Positions 23,071 to 30,884 of a DNA stretch of 38,700 bases are shown here, in pieces. The stretch lies in contig JANYDH010000093.1 of NCBI GenBank assembly GCA_025359865.1, forward strand, positions 1-38,700. Reading direction: 5' to 3'. The notes under the pieces were generated by a model, which was not told where the DNA came from, made no database searches, and saw nothing but the letters and a program-made list of their open reading frames with translations. The DNA is from Actinomycetes bacterium. Its GTDB lineage: Bacteria; Actinomycetota; Acidimicrobiia; Acidimicrobiales; Ilumatobacteraceae. How positions within the stretch are numbered: position 1 is the stretch's first letter; each line of letters starts with the position of its first letter. Position numbers and translations under genes: made by a program.

Positions 23071-23916
23071 TCAGATGCCGAGGACGACGTTGTCGATCAG
23101 GCGAACCTCGTCGAACCACACTGCCGTTGCCAGGAGTGCGCGCTCGAACGCTGGCTCGACCGGTGCCAGGGTGTCGGGGTCGACCATCGCCATGTATTCG
23201 CGCCGGGCCAGTGGTTCGGCGTCGATGTGGCTGTTCGCCAACTGCACGAGCGCCGCCGCGTCGCGGTCGCCAGCGTTGAAACGGTGGACAGCGAGATCCA
23301 GTGCCTGCGACACGCACCCGGCAGCTTCGCGCTGCGCCGGAAGCAGTCGGCGATTGCGGCTGCTCATCGCCAGTCCATCGGACTCGCGCACGGTGGGGTG
23401 GGCGATGATCTCCACACCCAGATCCAGGTCGCAGGTCATCCGGCGGATGATGGCCAGTTGTTGGAAGTCCTTCTGGCCGAACACGGCCACGTGTGGGCGC
23501 ACTGCGCCGAACAGCTTGGTGACCACCGTGGTGACACCCTCGAAGTGACCGGGCCGGTGGGCGCCTTCCAGCACGTCGGCGAGTGGGCCCGGCTGCACAT
23601 GGGTCTGGAACCCTGCGGGATACATCGCATCAGCGGTTGGGGCGTACACGGCGTCGACCCCTGCGCCACGACAGGCATGGAGGTCGTCGTCGATGGGACG
23701 GGGATACCGGGCAAAGTCGTCACGGACATCGAATTGCAGCGGATTGACGAAGATCGAGACGACCACCAGATCTGCGCGGCGACGTGCATCGGCGACGAGT
23801 GCCAGGTGACCGTCGTGAAGCGCTCCCATTGTGGGAACGAATGCGACAATGTGGCCGGCGCGGCGCTGCGTATCGGACCATTGCTGCATGGCAGATGGCT
23901 GATCGAAAACGAACAT
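23071..23916 (-). CDS. panC: Pantothenate synthetase
   Basis: The enzyme condenses pantoate with beta-alanine using ATP in pantothenate (CoA precursor) synthesis. The 281-residue protein carries the HIGH-like FVPTMGALHDGHLALV, FVNPLQF, the QKDFQQLAIIRRM motif with a catalytic Lys, and the KMSKS-like GLAMSSRNR. The length matches the family. It begins 11 nt after the panB stop without a clear Shine-Dalgarno, so it is co-transcribed and probably translated by reinitiation. The panD gene for beta-alanine is not in this window. Confidence 0.97.
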   Translation of the reverse strand: MFVFDQPSAMQQWSDTQRRAGHIVAFVPTMGALHDGHLALVADARRRADLVVVSIFVNPLQFDVRDDFARYPRPIDDDLHACRGAGVDAVYAPTADAMYPAGFQTHVQPGPLADVLEGAHRPGHFEGVTTVVTKLFGAVRPHVAVFGQKDFQQLAIIRRMTCDLDLGVEIIAHPTVRESDGLAMSSRNRRLLPAQREAAGCVSQALDLAVHRFNAGDRDAAALVQLANSHIDAEPLARREYMAMVDPDTLAPVEPAFERALLATAVWFDEVRLIDNVVLGI

Positions 23917-23927
23917 GTGGTGATCGA

Positions 23928-24767
23928 TCAGTGAAATGAGTGCGCCTCATCGGGCCAACTGCCGGCACGAACGTCGCTGACGTACTGCTGCGTTGCCGCC
24001 ACCACTTGGCCGCGCAGGTCTGCAAAGTGGCGGGCGAAGGTGAGCGTGGTCTCGCTGAGGCCGAGCACGTCGTGCAGCACGAGCACTTGACCATCGCAAC
24101 CGATGCCGGCGCCGATACCGATGGTGGGGATGCTCAGCTTGGACGTGATCTCGGCGGCAAGGTCCAGGGGGATACCTTCGAGTACAACAGCGCAGGCCCC
24201 AGCCTGTTCGACAGCGTGTGCGTCGTCGAGGAGCCGCTCTCGCCCGCCGGCATCGTGCCCGCTGGTGCGTCCTTGAACCCGGTGCCCTCCCATTCGGTGA
24301 AAGCTCTGCGGGGTGAGGCCGATGTGGCCAACTACCGGGATGTCGACGCGGGAGATGGCCAAGATGGTGTCGGCCATGGCGAGGCCGCCTTCTAACTTCA
24401 CGGCTTCGGCACCGGCCTTCATTAAACGGACCGAGCTTTCCACAGCCTGTTGGGAGCTGACCTGGTAGCTGCCAAAGGGTAGGTCGCCGATGACCAACGC
24501 CCGTGTTCGGGCTCGGGCGACGGCTGATACGTGGTATACCATTTCGTCGAGTTCGACCGGAATGGTGTTGGTGTGGCCCTGCATGACGGTGGCAACGCTG
24601 TCGCCGACCAGAATCGCGTCGACACCGGCCTGATCAACGAGCCGGGCAAACGTCGCGTCGTACGCGGTGATCATTGCGATCTTGTGACCGTCGACTTTGA
24701 AGCGGGCCAGATCGGGCACCCGTACATGCTTCGAAGGGATGTTGGCCCCAGCCGAGGGAGTGCTCAT
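23928..24767 (-). CDS. panB: 3-methyl-2-oxobutanoate hydroxymethyltransferase
   Basis: The enzyme transfers a hydroxymethyl group from 5,10-methylenetetrahydrofolate to ketoisovalerate, giving ketopantoate. The 279-residue TIM barrel shows MITAYDATFARLVDQAGVDAILVGDS with Mg-binding Asp, DLPFGSYQ, KLEGG and VGHIGLTPQS, with the general base Glu in VLEGIP. It is the first gene of the panB-panC operon, with a TAGGTT box 6 nt before the ATG. Ketopantoate reductase is elsewhere. Confidence 0.97.
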   Translation of the reverse strand: MSTPSAGANIPSKHVRVPDLARFKVDGHKIAMITAYDATFARLVDQAGVDAILVGDSVATVMQGHTNTIPVELDEMVYHVSAVARARTRALVIGDLPFGSYQVSSQQAVESSVRLMKAGAEAVKLEGGLAMADTILAISRVDIPVVGHIGLTPQSFHRMGGHRVQGRTSGHDAGGRERLLDDAHAVEQAGACAVVLEGIPLDLAAEITSKLSIPTIGIGAGIGCDGQVLVLHDVLGLSETTLTFARHFADLRGQVVAATQQYVSDVRAGSWPDEAHSFH

Positions 24768-24773
24768 GCTGGC

Positions 24774-24779
24774 AACCTA
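24774..24779 (-). promoter_or_regulatory. -10 box (TAGGTT) for panB-panC
   Basis: TAGGTT on the minus strand lies 6 nt before the panB ATG, within the 66-bp gap to the phosphatidylcholine synthase gene. Confidence 0.55.
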
Positions 24780-24833
24780 TCCACCGGGCAGGCACTCACG
24801 TCGTTCTGCGCATGGGCCGAGCAGCTACGGATG

Positions 24834-25601
24834 TCACTCGATACTGGCGGTGGCCTTCAGGTCGGCCGCGAGCGCAGCGTCGTCGGCGCCGGAACCGAGA
24901 GTGCGCCAGACGCCGATACCCAAGATGTACACCGGGCAGGCGATGATGAGCGCAGTAAGTACGTCGGGCTCACGGGGGTACACCCCGGTGAGCCACAAGA
25001 CGCTGGCGAGCCAGGTGACGGTGATCGACACGGTGAGGGGCCGGAACCGGCGCACCTGCATCGGGTGGACGAACTTCCAGTTGGTGAGCTGCGTGAGCGT
25101 GAGCAGTACGCATACCACCGCGGTGACCCACTGGTCGACCCTCAGCAGGTACAAGGTTGGGACGATCATGTTCCACTCGCAGGGGAAACCATTGAACCAG
25201 TGGTCACTTGTCATTTGGTCGGTACGTGACATCCACAGCGCTGACATGAACAACATGAATGCACCGATGTACAGCGATGCACCATGGGGAAGCATGTGGA
25301 AGCGGTGCAGAAAGATCACCGGAATGACGATGCAGGTGACGAAATCGACGATGAGGTCGAGCGTGTAGCCATCGATGCGCGGAATGTGATGGCTCACGTT
25401 CCAGGCCCTGGCAACCGGCCCATCGATGCCGTCGAGCACCATCGCAACCGCAAGCCAAGTGATGGCTTCGCGCGGTCGGTAATCGGAGACCGCAATGATG
25501 CCGAGCATGCCGCACACCGCGCCACTGGCAGTGACACAGTGAACGATCCATCCCTTGGTCAACGGGTGGTTGACAGTCGTTGGGCAGGAGTTACTGGTCA
25601 T
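24834..25601 (-). CDS. pcs: CDP-alcohol phosphatidyltransferase, probable phosphatidylcholine synthase
   Basis: The 255-residue protein has about eight hydrophobic segments and the CDP-alcohol motif DGIDGPVAR...DGYTLDLIVD, in the form typical of phosphatidylcholine synthase. In that enzyme a DG.DGP.AR start and a Gly/Leu-Asp second half precede a TYV/IP-type helix; here FVTCIVIPVIFL follows. FNGFPCEWNMIV in the middle also matches that family. The reaction would be CDP-diacylglycerol plus choline to phosphatidylcholine and CMP at the cytoplasmic membrane. A phosphatidylserine or other CDP-alcohol transferase is the main alternative. The start has no ribosome site; a TAGTAT box lies 45 nt upstream. 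Confidence 0.82.
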   Translation of the reverse strand: MTSNSCPTTVNHPLTKGWIVHCVTASGAVCGMLGIIAVSDYRPREAITWLAVAMVLDGIDGPVARAWNVSHHIPRIDGYTLDLIVDFVTCIVIPVIFLHRFHMLPHGASLYIGAFMLFMSALWMSRTDQMTSDHWFNGFPCEWNMIVPTLYLLRVDQWVTAVVCVLLTLTQLTNWKFVHPMQVRRFRPLTVSITVTWLASVLWLTGVYPREPDVLTALIIACPVYILGIGVWRTLGSGADDAALAADLKATASIE

Positions 25602-25646
25602 GTGGTGATGGTGCGGTGAGCATCCGGGGAAGCTTGCCGCTGCTCG

Positions 25647-25652
25647 ATACTA
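25647..25652 (-). promoter_or_regulatory. Candidate -10 box (TAGTAT) for the phosphatidylcholine synthase gene
   Basis: TAGTAT on the minus strand would give a leader of about 38-40 nt before ATG 25601. It is the one good TANNNT box here that is far from the start codon. Confidence 0.4.
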
Positions 25653-25697
25653 CATCAGTTCGGATTCGATCGTGTCGCGCCGCCACCTGGACGTTGC

Positions 25698-27128
25698 TCA
25701 CCAGAGCACCCGCAATCCGGCTTCCGGGTCGTCGACGACGGAGCTGGTGACGTCGATCTTCAGAGTGCACCGTCGCTCGAGGTCGTACTGCGGCCAGCCG
25801 GGATCGCCGTGGTGCGCGAGCGCCAGGACCGCATCGGCGTAGACGTCGGCCACCCTGGCACGGTCGGTCGACGTGCCGGTGAACTGTTCGACACCAGGGC
25901 GGTCCAGATTGTGGAACAGAAACGGGATGTCGATCGCATGACATGAACCGAGCATGCCGCCAAAGGCCGGTGTGGGCCAGGTGAACCAGTACATCCACGT
26001 CGGGTTCGCGTTGTCGACCCTCGCCTCGGCCACATGGCGGGCGGGTACGCGGAACACCTCGTCGGTCTGGATCGCGCTCGCAAGTTGTCCGCAGGAGGCT
26101 CCGGCGCGCGCCGCCCGGTAGCGACCCAATGCTGTAGCGGTACCTTCGCCGAAGTGGTGCACGGCGTGACGTTCGAGTTGCTCATCGGTCATGGTTGCCG
26201 TCGCAGGGTTGAAAGCCGAAAAGAGATGCATCTCGTCACGAGTCGTGCCGATCACCAGCGGCACAGCGTGATGGGCAGCCACATCGAGCATGTCCTCGGC
26301 AACGAGGTCACCGTCGCCGCATGGTGAGAACCCCGTGAATCCGGCGCCGACGTTGCTGAGGATCGTGCCCTGGGCATCGAGGATGCGCTGTACCGGAACC
26401 TCACGGAGTTCGTCCAAGTGCGAAGCGCCGGCCGCTGTCAGGAACTCGGCCAACGCCTCATCGGCCCGCTCAGCCGTGCGGAGTTGGTTGATCGACGGGC
26501 TCATCGCAAACGCGCGTTGGAACAGGCCGTCGGCAGCGGCGACAGCGAGCAGCGCGATGACGGCCGATCCGCCCGCCGACTCGCCGACGATCGTGACGTT
26601 GTCGGGGTCTCCGCCGAACGAGGCAATGGTGTCGTGAACGAACTGCAACGCTGCCACGATGTCGCGCAGCCCGCAGTTGGATCGTCCGCTGAAGCCGAAT
26701 GCGCCCAGTCGGTAGTTGATCGTGACCACGACCGCGTTGCCGCGTTGCGCAAGTGCGGTGCCGTCGTACCACGGCATCGACGAACTGCCCGTTGTGTACC
26801 CGCCTCCATGAATCCAAACCAGCACGGGTCGCCGCGCGTGATCGGCACCGGGGGTGAACACGCTGAGTGAGAGGCAGTCCTCGGCGGCGGGGTGGTCGGC
26901 GCTGCCGAGCGCCTGTTCGAGCAGGCTGAACAGTTGCGGGCATTGCGGGCCGTATTCCGTGGCGTCGAGCACTCCGTCCCACGTCGTGACAGGGGTCGGT
27001 GCGTCGAATCGGGCTGCTGTCGCGTAGCGGATGCCGAGGAACGACGCAACGTCAGCGTTGCGTAGCCCGCGAACCGGTCCATATGGGGTGGAGATGTCGA
27101 GCGTCAAGCCGTCCGGTTGCAGCGTCAC
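25698..27128 (-). CDS. Type B carboxylesterase (alpha/beta hydrolase)
   Basis: The 476-residue esterase has GIRYATAARF near the N-terminus, the EDCLSLSVFTP segment and the oxyanion HGGGYTTGS. The nucleophile elbow is GESAGG with Ser184. The family's other catalytic residues are an acidic residue and a late His, here plausibly in GSCHAIDIPF. It would hydrolyse carboxylic esters or lactones; no signal peptide is seen. GTG 27128 is 6 nt after a TATCGT box. It is divergent from the acyltransferase, with the second copy of the palindromic element between them. Confidence 0.92.
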   Translation of the reverse strand: MTLQPDGLTLDISTPYGPVRGLRNADVASFLGIRYATAARFDAPTPVTTWDGVLDATEYGPQCPQLFSLLEQALGSADHPAAEDCLSLSVFTPGADHARRPVLVWIHGGGYTTGSSSMPWYDGTALAQRGNAVVVTINYRLGAFGFSGRSNCGLRDIVAALQFVHDTIASFGGDPDNVTIVGESAGGSAVIALLAVAAADGLFQRAFAMSPSINQLRTAERADEALAEFLTAAGASHLDELREVPVQRILDAQGTILSNVGAGFTGFSPCGDGDLVAEDMLDVAAHHAVPLVIGTTRDEMHLFSAFNPATATMTDEQLERHAVHHFGEGTATALGRYRAARAGASCGQLASAIQTDEVFRVPARHVAEARVDNANPTWMYWFTWPTPAFGGMLGSCHAIDIPFLFHNLDRPGVEQFTGTSTDRARVADVYADAVLALAHHGDPGWPQYDLERRCTLKIDVTSSVVDDPEAGLRVLW

Positions 27129-27134
27129 GAATAA

Positions 27135-27140
27135 ACGATA
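27135..27140 (-). promoter_or_regulatory. -10 box (TATCGT) for the carboxylesterase gene
   Basis: TATCGT on the minus strand lies 6 nt before GTG 27128, and the gap is AT-rich with no ribosome site. Confidence 0.55.
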
Positions 27141-27164
27141 CCCGTGTAGCCCGACTCACGGCTG

Positions 27165-27212
27165 ACCTTTGGCGTTGTGTAGTTGTCAATGACAGCCAGA
27201 CGCCAAAAGTCG
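27165..27212. repeat. Copy 2 of the dispersed palindromic element, in a divergent promoter region
   Basis: TTTGGCGT (27168-27175) pairs with ACGCCAAA (27200-27207), with an inner dyad TGTCAATGACA (27184-27194). It shares with 21571-21618 the 14-nt start GACCTTTGGCGTTG, the centre TGTCAwTGACAGC and the end ACGCCAAA. It lies 25 bp upstream of the esterase -10 box and 50 bp upstream of the acyltransferase -10 box, so it is not in a terminator position. Confidence 0.75.
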
Positions 27213-27258
27213 GGGGACGGGGTCAGTCGACATCGAACCAACGGCGTGGCACCAGCAC

Positions 27259-27264
27259 TAGCCT
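27259..27264 (+). promoter_or_regulatory. -10 box (TAGCCT) upstream of the acyltransferase
   Basis: TAGCCT lies 8 nt before GTG 27273, which opens a 9-codon mini-ORF, and 34 nt before the acyltransferase ATG. The start of transcription is therefore expected at or near the mini-ORF. Confidence 0.45.
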
Positions 27265-27272
27265 CGTGCGTC

Positions 27273-27302
27273 GTGACGGACCCGGACTGCATGCTGCGAT
27301 GA
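27273..27302 (+). CDS. Putative leaderless mini-ORF (9 codons) coupled to the acyltransferase
   Basis: GTG 27273 opens a frame encoding MTDPDCMLR and ends at TGA 27300-27302. The stop overlaps the acyltransferase ATG 27299 in an ATGA arrangement. The GTG is 8 nt after a TAGCCT box. The acyltransferase itself lacks a Shine-Dalgarno, so ribosomes loaded on the mini-ORF could reinitiate. Support is positional only. Confidence 0.35.
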   Translation: MTDPDCMLR

Positions 27303-27925
27303 CACGTCGACACGACATTGCGGGGGAGTACATCCGGCGAGCATGGGAAGCCGTCGGTCGCTGGGGTGCGATCGGTCCTGACAGCCGCACGGGTCGCCGC
27401 TTCGGGACGTTCGGTAGGGGCAGTATCATCTGCTTTCCTACCAACACGATCTTCAACGAGCGCTACATCCACATCGGCGAGGGCACGATGATCGGCCCCC
27501 AAACCACGCTGTCGGCAGGCATGGTCCCCGGGCAGGAGTGTCTCGGTGACCGCGTGGTCTCCATCGGCCACCGGTGCCTGATCGGTAAGGGCAGCGGGAT
27601 CGTCGGTCATTACTCGATCGAGATCGGCGACGACGTGTGGACGGGTCATCACGTGTACATCACCGACCAGAATCATGGCTACGAAGATGTCGATCGGCCG
27701 ATCTCGCAACAATCGATGCCTGAGCGCTCGGTCACAGTGGGCGACGGGTCGTGGCTCGGGCACGGAACGGTGGTGCTCCCGGGGGCGCACATCGGCAGAC
27801 ACGTGGTGGTCGGTGCCAATTCTGTGGTCACGGGTACGCTTCCCGATTTCAGCGTGGCCGTCGGTAGTCCGGCACGCGTGATTCGTCAACACGTGGCCGG
27901 ACAGGGTTGGATCACGCTGGACTAG
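27299..27925 (+). CDS. Hexapeptide-repeat acyltransferase (left-handed beta helix)
   Basis: The 208-residue protein consists of a short helical N-terminus (IAGEYIRRAWEAVGRWG) followed by hexapeptide coils: IHIGEGTMIGPQTTL, CLIGKGSGIVGHYSIEIGDDVW, ITDQNHGYED and SVTVGDGSWLGHGTVVLPGAHIG. It closes with VVVGANSVVTGTLPDFSVAVGSPARVIR. The DQNHGY loop contains the catalytic-type His of the maltose/galactoside O-acetyltransferase group. It would acetylate a sugar or related hydroxyl, with acceptor unknown. The frame continues upstream to 26999, but that part is antisense to the esterase. The stop TAG shares the palindrome CTAG with the stop of the convergent gene. Confidence 0.9.
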   Translation: MTRRHDIAGEYIRRAWEAVGRWGAIGPDSRTGRRFGTFGRGSIICFPTNTIFNERYIHIGEGTMIGPQTTLSAGMVPGQECLGDRVVSIGHRCLIGKGSGIVGHYSIEIGDDVWTGHHVYITDQNHGYEDVDRPISQQSMPERSVTVGDGSWLGHGTVVLPGAHIGRHVVVGANSVVTGTLPDFSVAVGSPARVIRQHVAGQGWITLD

Positions 27926-28503
27926 ATGTCGCCGCCGAGTTCGCCGGGCGGCGAACAACTCTTCATCTCGTTGACCGTGGCGAAATCGATGATGATGTTG
28001 GTGACCGGACCGCCGTCAACTTTGGTCTCACCGTAGGACTGCAACTCGAACGCGCGCAGCGCTTGCGTGTACACCCGCCTGTCTTGTAGCAAGATCTCGA
28101 AATAGCCGCGGTACTTGTCGACCAAGCGCTGATCGCGAGCGGTGACAACCGGAAACGCAGTGATGTCGTTGAGTTCTTGTTCGAGCAAGTCGGTCGCAGC
28201 ATCGACCACATCGGCGCGTTGTACCATCTGTTCGTTGGTGGGATGCGCGATGTATCCCTCGGATGTGTCGACAAGTGTGAGCCGACGCTGTTCGTAGATC
28301 GCGCATGTTGCTTGGGCATGTTGGCGCCAGGCCACATCGTCGACTCGGTAGGCGGCCTTCTTCGATGCAAAGAATAACGCGTACACCCACATCGCGGCAA
28401 TCGCCAGGCAGACCACGGCAAGCCCAAGTTTGACCCACCGTCGTCCCGGTTGCACCTGGGGAGGTCGGTCGGAACTGCGTTCTACGACTTCTGTTGTGGT
28501 CAC
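27922..28503 (-). CDS. Membrane-anchored protein of unknown function
   Basis: The 193-residue protein has a cytoplasmic N-terminus rich in Arg/Pro, one membrane helix (about residues 24-46: WVKLGLAVVCLAIAAMWVYALFF) and a helical, probably extracytoplasmic domain with two cysteines (CAIYEQRR and near the end SCSPPG). I recognise no family. GTG 28503 has an AGGA at 5-nt spacing and overlaps the DoxX stop (GTGA), so it is co-translated with DoxX. Its stop codon is part of the CTAG shared with the acyltransferase. Confidence 0.85.
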   Translation of the reverse strand: MTTTEVVERSSDRPPQVQPGRRWVKLGLAVVCLAIAAMWVYALFFASKKAAYRVDDVAWRQHAQATCAIYEQRRLTLVDTSEGYIAHPTNEQMVQRADVVDAATDLLEQELNDITAFPVVTARDQRLVDKYRGYFEILLQDRRVYTQALRAFELQSYGETKVDGGPVTNIIIDFATVNEMKSCSPPGELGGDI

Positions 28504-29006
28504 GATGTTCCTTTCGGGGGCCGGTACGAGATCAGCAGTTGTGCGACCCCGCCGCCGACACCGACACCGGCGGCGATGACGGCACCAGCCCAGGACTGCC
28601 AGTGCCAACCAATGAGGTGGTCGATCGAATACCGCCCAGGGCCGATTGCCGCCACCGACCAGGCTGCTACTGCAATGGATGCGCAGTACTCCCAACCCTG
28701 GTCGGCGAGAAAGATGAAGAAACCGACCTTCCAGTGGGCGACCACGATGGCAACCACCATCACGCCGATGATTCCCGACGCTGCAAACGGGGTGATCAGC
28801 CCGGCAGCAAACAGTACGCCGGCACCGATTTCGGTGGTGGCGGCCAGCCGGGCCTGCCACATCGGCCACTTCATCCCGATCGAACCGAACCACCGGGCTG
28901 TGCCGCTAAGCCCACCTTTGCCGGCGACCTTGTTGTAGCCGTGGTAGGCGAGAAACAAACCGAACACCATGCGCAACGCGAGCAGTCCGAGATCGACGTG
29001 TGCCAT
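28500..29006 (-). CDS. DoxX-family membrane protein
   Basis: The 168-residue protein has four to five hydrophobic helices. The family start is LALRMVFGLFLAYHGYNKV, followed by ATTEIGAGVLFAAGLITPFAASGIIGVMVVAI with the TE.GAG core, and then VGFFI. DoxX-type proteins occur in thiosulfate:quinone oxidoreductase and in redox-stress membrane complexes; the specific role here is unknown. The ATG at 29006 is 6 nt after a TAGCCT box. It heads an operon with the membrane-anchored unknown and is divergent from the ABC exporter. Confidence 0.9.
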   Translation of the reverse strand: MAHVDLGLLALRMVFGLFLAYHGYNKVAGKGGLSGTARWFGSIGMKWPMWQARLAATTEIGAGVLFAAGLITPFAASGIIGVMVVAIVVAHWKVGFFIFLADQGWEYCASIAVAAWSVAAIGPGRYSIDHLIGWHWQSWAGAVIAAGVGVGGGVAQLLISYRPPKGTS

Positions 29007-29012
29007 CCCGCC

Positions 29013-29018
29013 AGGCTA
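29013..29018 (-). promoter_or_regulatory. -10 box (TAGCCT) for the DoxX operon
   Basis: TAGCCT on the minus strand lies 6 nt before ATG 29006, inside the 51-bp divergent gap to the ABC exporter. Confidence 0.55.
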
Positions 29019-29057
29019 TGGGCCTGGAGTGGTCTTCGGTGGTTGAATGAACGGCCT

Positions 29058-30884
29058 GTGCGATCAGCCACCACCACCGAGACATCCGACGTGGCTGTAG
29101 TGCCCCCTGCACAATCACACGGCGGCTCGTTTCGACAGGCGGCCCGTTTGCTTCGAATTCTGCTCGGTCACCACAAGCGACTGTTCTTCACCGCCGTCGC
29201 CGGTGCCGCTGTGTTTGCGACATGCACTGTCTTGTCGTCGGTCGTGCTCGGCAAGATTGCCGACGATCTCATCGTTCCACGGTTCGAGAACGGGTCGGTC
29301 GCGCGTGGCAAGGTAGCCCTCGTCTTGGGCACGTTGATCTTCATCGGCCTGATCCGGGCATGTGGGGTCGTGGTGCGACGCACGTGGGCAGGCCGTACCT
29401 CTTGGCGGATCACCGAATCGCTCACGGCTCGGGTGATCGACCGAATTGTGGCCCAACCGGTGCCATGGCATCGCCGCCAGAGCACCGGTGATCTCATCAC
29501 TCGCGCCGGTGTCGATGCCGAGGCGGCCACGGCCGTTCTCGGGCCGCTGCCATACGCGAGCAGTGTGGTGGTGCTGCTGGTGTTGTCGTGTACTTGGATG
29601 CTGATCGTCGATCCCGTACTCGGCGCTGCGGCTACTGCTGTCTTTCCCGTGCTGCTCACCCTCAATGTCGTGTATCAACGGCGCGTCAACCATCATTTCA
29701 GCACCGCCCAGGTAGAGCTTGGCAACCTGAGTGCGGCGGTCCATGAGAGCTTCGAAGGCGTGCACGTCGTCAAGGCATTCGGGGCCGAACGTCGCGAGAC
29801 CGAGCGGTTGGCGGTGATTGCCTACCGGCTACGAGCTGCCCGCGTCGAAACGGTCCGCCTCCGCAGTGTGTTCGAAGCGCTGCTCGATGGTGTCCCCAAT
29901 GTGGTCAATGTGCTGTTGCTCGTCGGCGGGGCGTACCGGGTGAGAAGCGGAGCGATGACCGTCGGTGATCTGCTCAGCTTCATCTACCTGTTCACCCTGA
30001 TGGTGCTGCCGCTTCGGCTGATCGGGTATGCACTGAGCGAACTGCCCCATTCGCAGGCGGGGTGGGCTCGCCTCGAGCAACTGCTCGACGAGCCGCTCGA
30101 GGCCGACCCCGCTCTGGTGCTGACGCGTGGACCCACCAACGACGTTGATATTCGAGACGTGTGGGCCACCCACGACGCCGAACGAGAAGTGCTTCGCGGG
30201 GTCACAGCTCATGTGTCAGCCGGACGAACCGTCGCCGTGGTCGGTGCTACGGGCGCAGGCAAGACCACACTGCTGCACCTGATCGCCGGGTTGATCCCGT
30301 CGTCGTCCGGTGCCATCACCGTGCCGCAGGGAGGTACTGCGATCGTCTTCCAAGAGCCGTTCCTGTTGGCGGGCACCGTGCGAGAGAACGTCACGTTCGG
30401 ACAGCACTACTCCGACGATGCGGTCAGCGATGCATTGGCCGCTGCCGAAGCTTCGTTCGTACTTGAGCTGCCGGATGGTCTCGACACGATGGTCGGTGAG
30501 CGTGGGGTCGGGCTCTCGGGCGGCCAGCGTCAGCGGATTGCACTGGCGCGTGCGCTCGTCCGGGCGCCGGCCGCGCTGTTGCTCGATGACACCACGTCGG
30601 CCCTTGATCCGGCTACCGAGGCCAAGGTCTTGTCGAATCTGCGTCAGGTACTCGGTGAAACAACCGTCATCGCCGTCGCGTCCCGACCGTCCACGATCGC
30701 ACTGGCCGACGACGTGCTGTACTTGGTAGATGGCGCGGTGGTCGCGCACGGCACTCACGACGTACTCATCGAATCGAACGAGCACTATCGCCAATTGATG
30801 CGCGCCTTCGAGCACGATCGTGAATCCCTCGATGAATCGGCTGCTTCGGACACGAGCCCAGACGATGCCTGGAGTGCCTCGTGA
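29058..30884 (+). CDS. ABC exporter half-transporter 1 (degenerate ATP site)
   Basis: The 608-residue protein has a six-helix type IV ABC transmembrane domain (about residues 35-330) fused to a nucleotide-binding domain. Walker A is GATGAGKTT (about residue 395), Q-loop VFQEPF, and the signature is canonical, LSGGQRQ (about 484). Walker B reads LLLDDTTSALD, with Asp in place of the catalytic Glu, and the H-loop reads VASRPST, with Ser in place of His. Those changes mark the degenerate site of a heterodimeric exporter. It overlaps the second subunit by 4 nt (GTGA). The substrate is unknown: drugs, lipids or peptides. GTG 29058 is the best start; GTG 29091 and 29100 are in frame. Confidence 0.92.
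   Translation: MRSATTTETSDVAVVPPAQSHGGSFRQAARLLRILLGHHKRLFFTAVAGAAVFATCTVLSSVVLGKIADDLIVPRFENGSVARGKVALVLGTLIFIGLIRACGVVVRRTWAGRTSWRITESLTARVIDRIVAQPVPWHRRQSTGDLITRAGVDAEAATAVLGPLPYASSVVVLLVLSCTWMLIVDPVLGAAATAVFPVLLTLNVVYQRRVNHHFSTAQVELGNLSAAVHESFEGVHVVKAFGAERRETERLAVIAYRLRAARVETVRLRSVFEALLDGVPNVVNVLLLVGGAYRVRSGAMTVGDLLSFIYLFTLMVLPLRLIGYALSELPHSQAGWARLEQLLDEPLEADPALVLTRGPTNDVDIRDVWATHDAEREVLRGVTAHVSAGRTVAVVGATGAGKTTLLHLIAGLIPSSSGAITVPQGGTAIVFQEPFLLAGTVRENVTFGQHYSDDAVSDALAAAEASFVLELPDGLDTMVGERGVGLSGGQRQRIALARALVRAPAALLLDDTTSALDPATEAKVLSNLRQVLGETTVIAVASRPSTIALADDVLYLVDGAVVAHGTHDVLIESNEHYRQLMRAFEHDRESLDESAASDTSPDDAWSAS

Noticed and set aside
25591-25623. A 10-codon mini-ORF (MLTAPSPHDQ) before the phosphatidylcholine synthase, as a third coupled leader
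   Set aside because: It overlaps the pcs start out of frame without the ATGA-type junction and is not placed right behind the -10 box, so chance is likely.
27165-27212. Terminator role for the second palindrome copy
   Set aside because: It lies between divergent gene starts, upstream of both promoters, where no transcript from the flanking genes ends.
29047-29100. A 17-codon frame before the first ABC gene ending in TAG that touches GTG 29100
   Set aside because: No clear TANNNT box precedes it, and GTG 29058 gives a plausible normal start; support is too weak.
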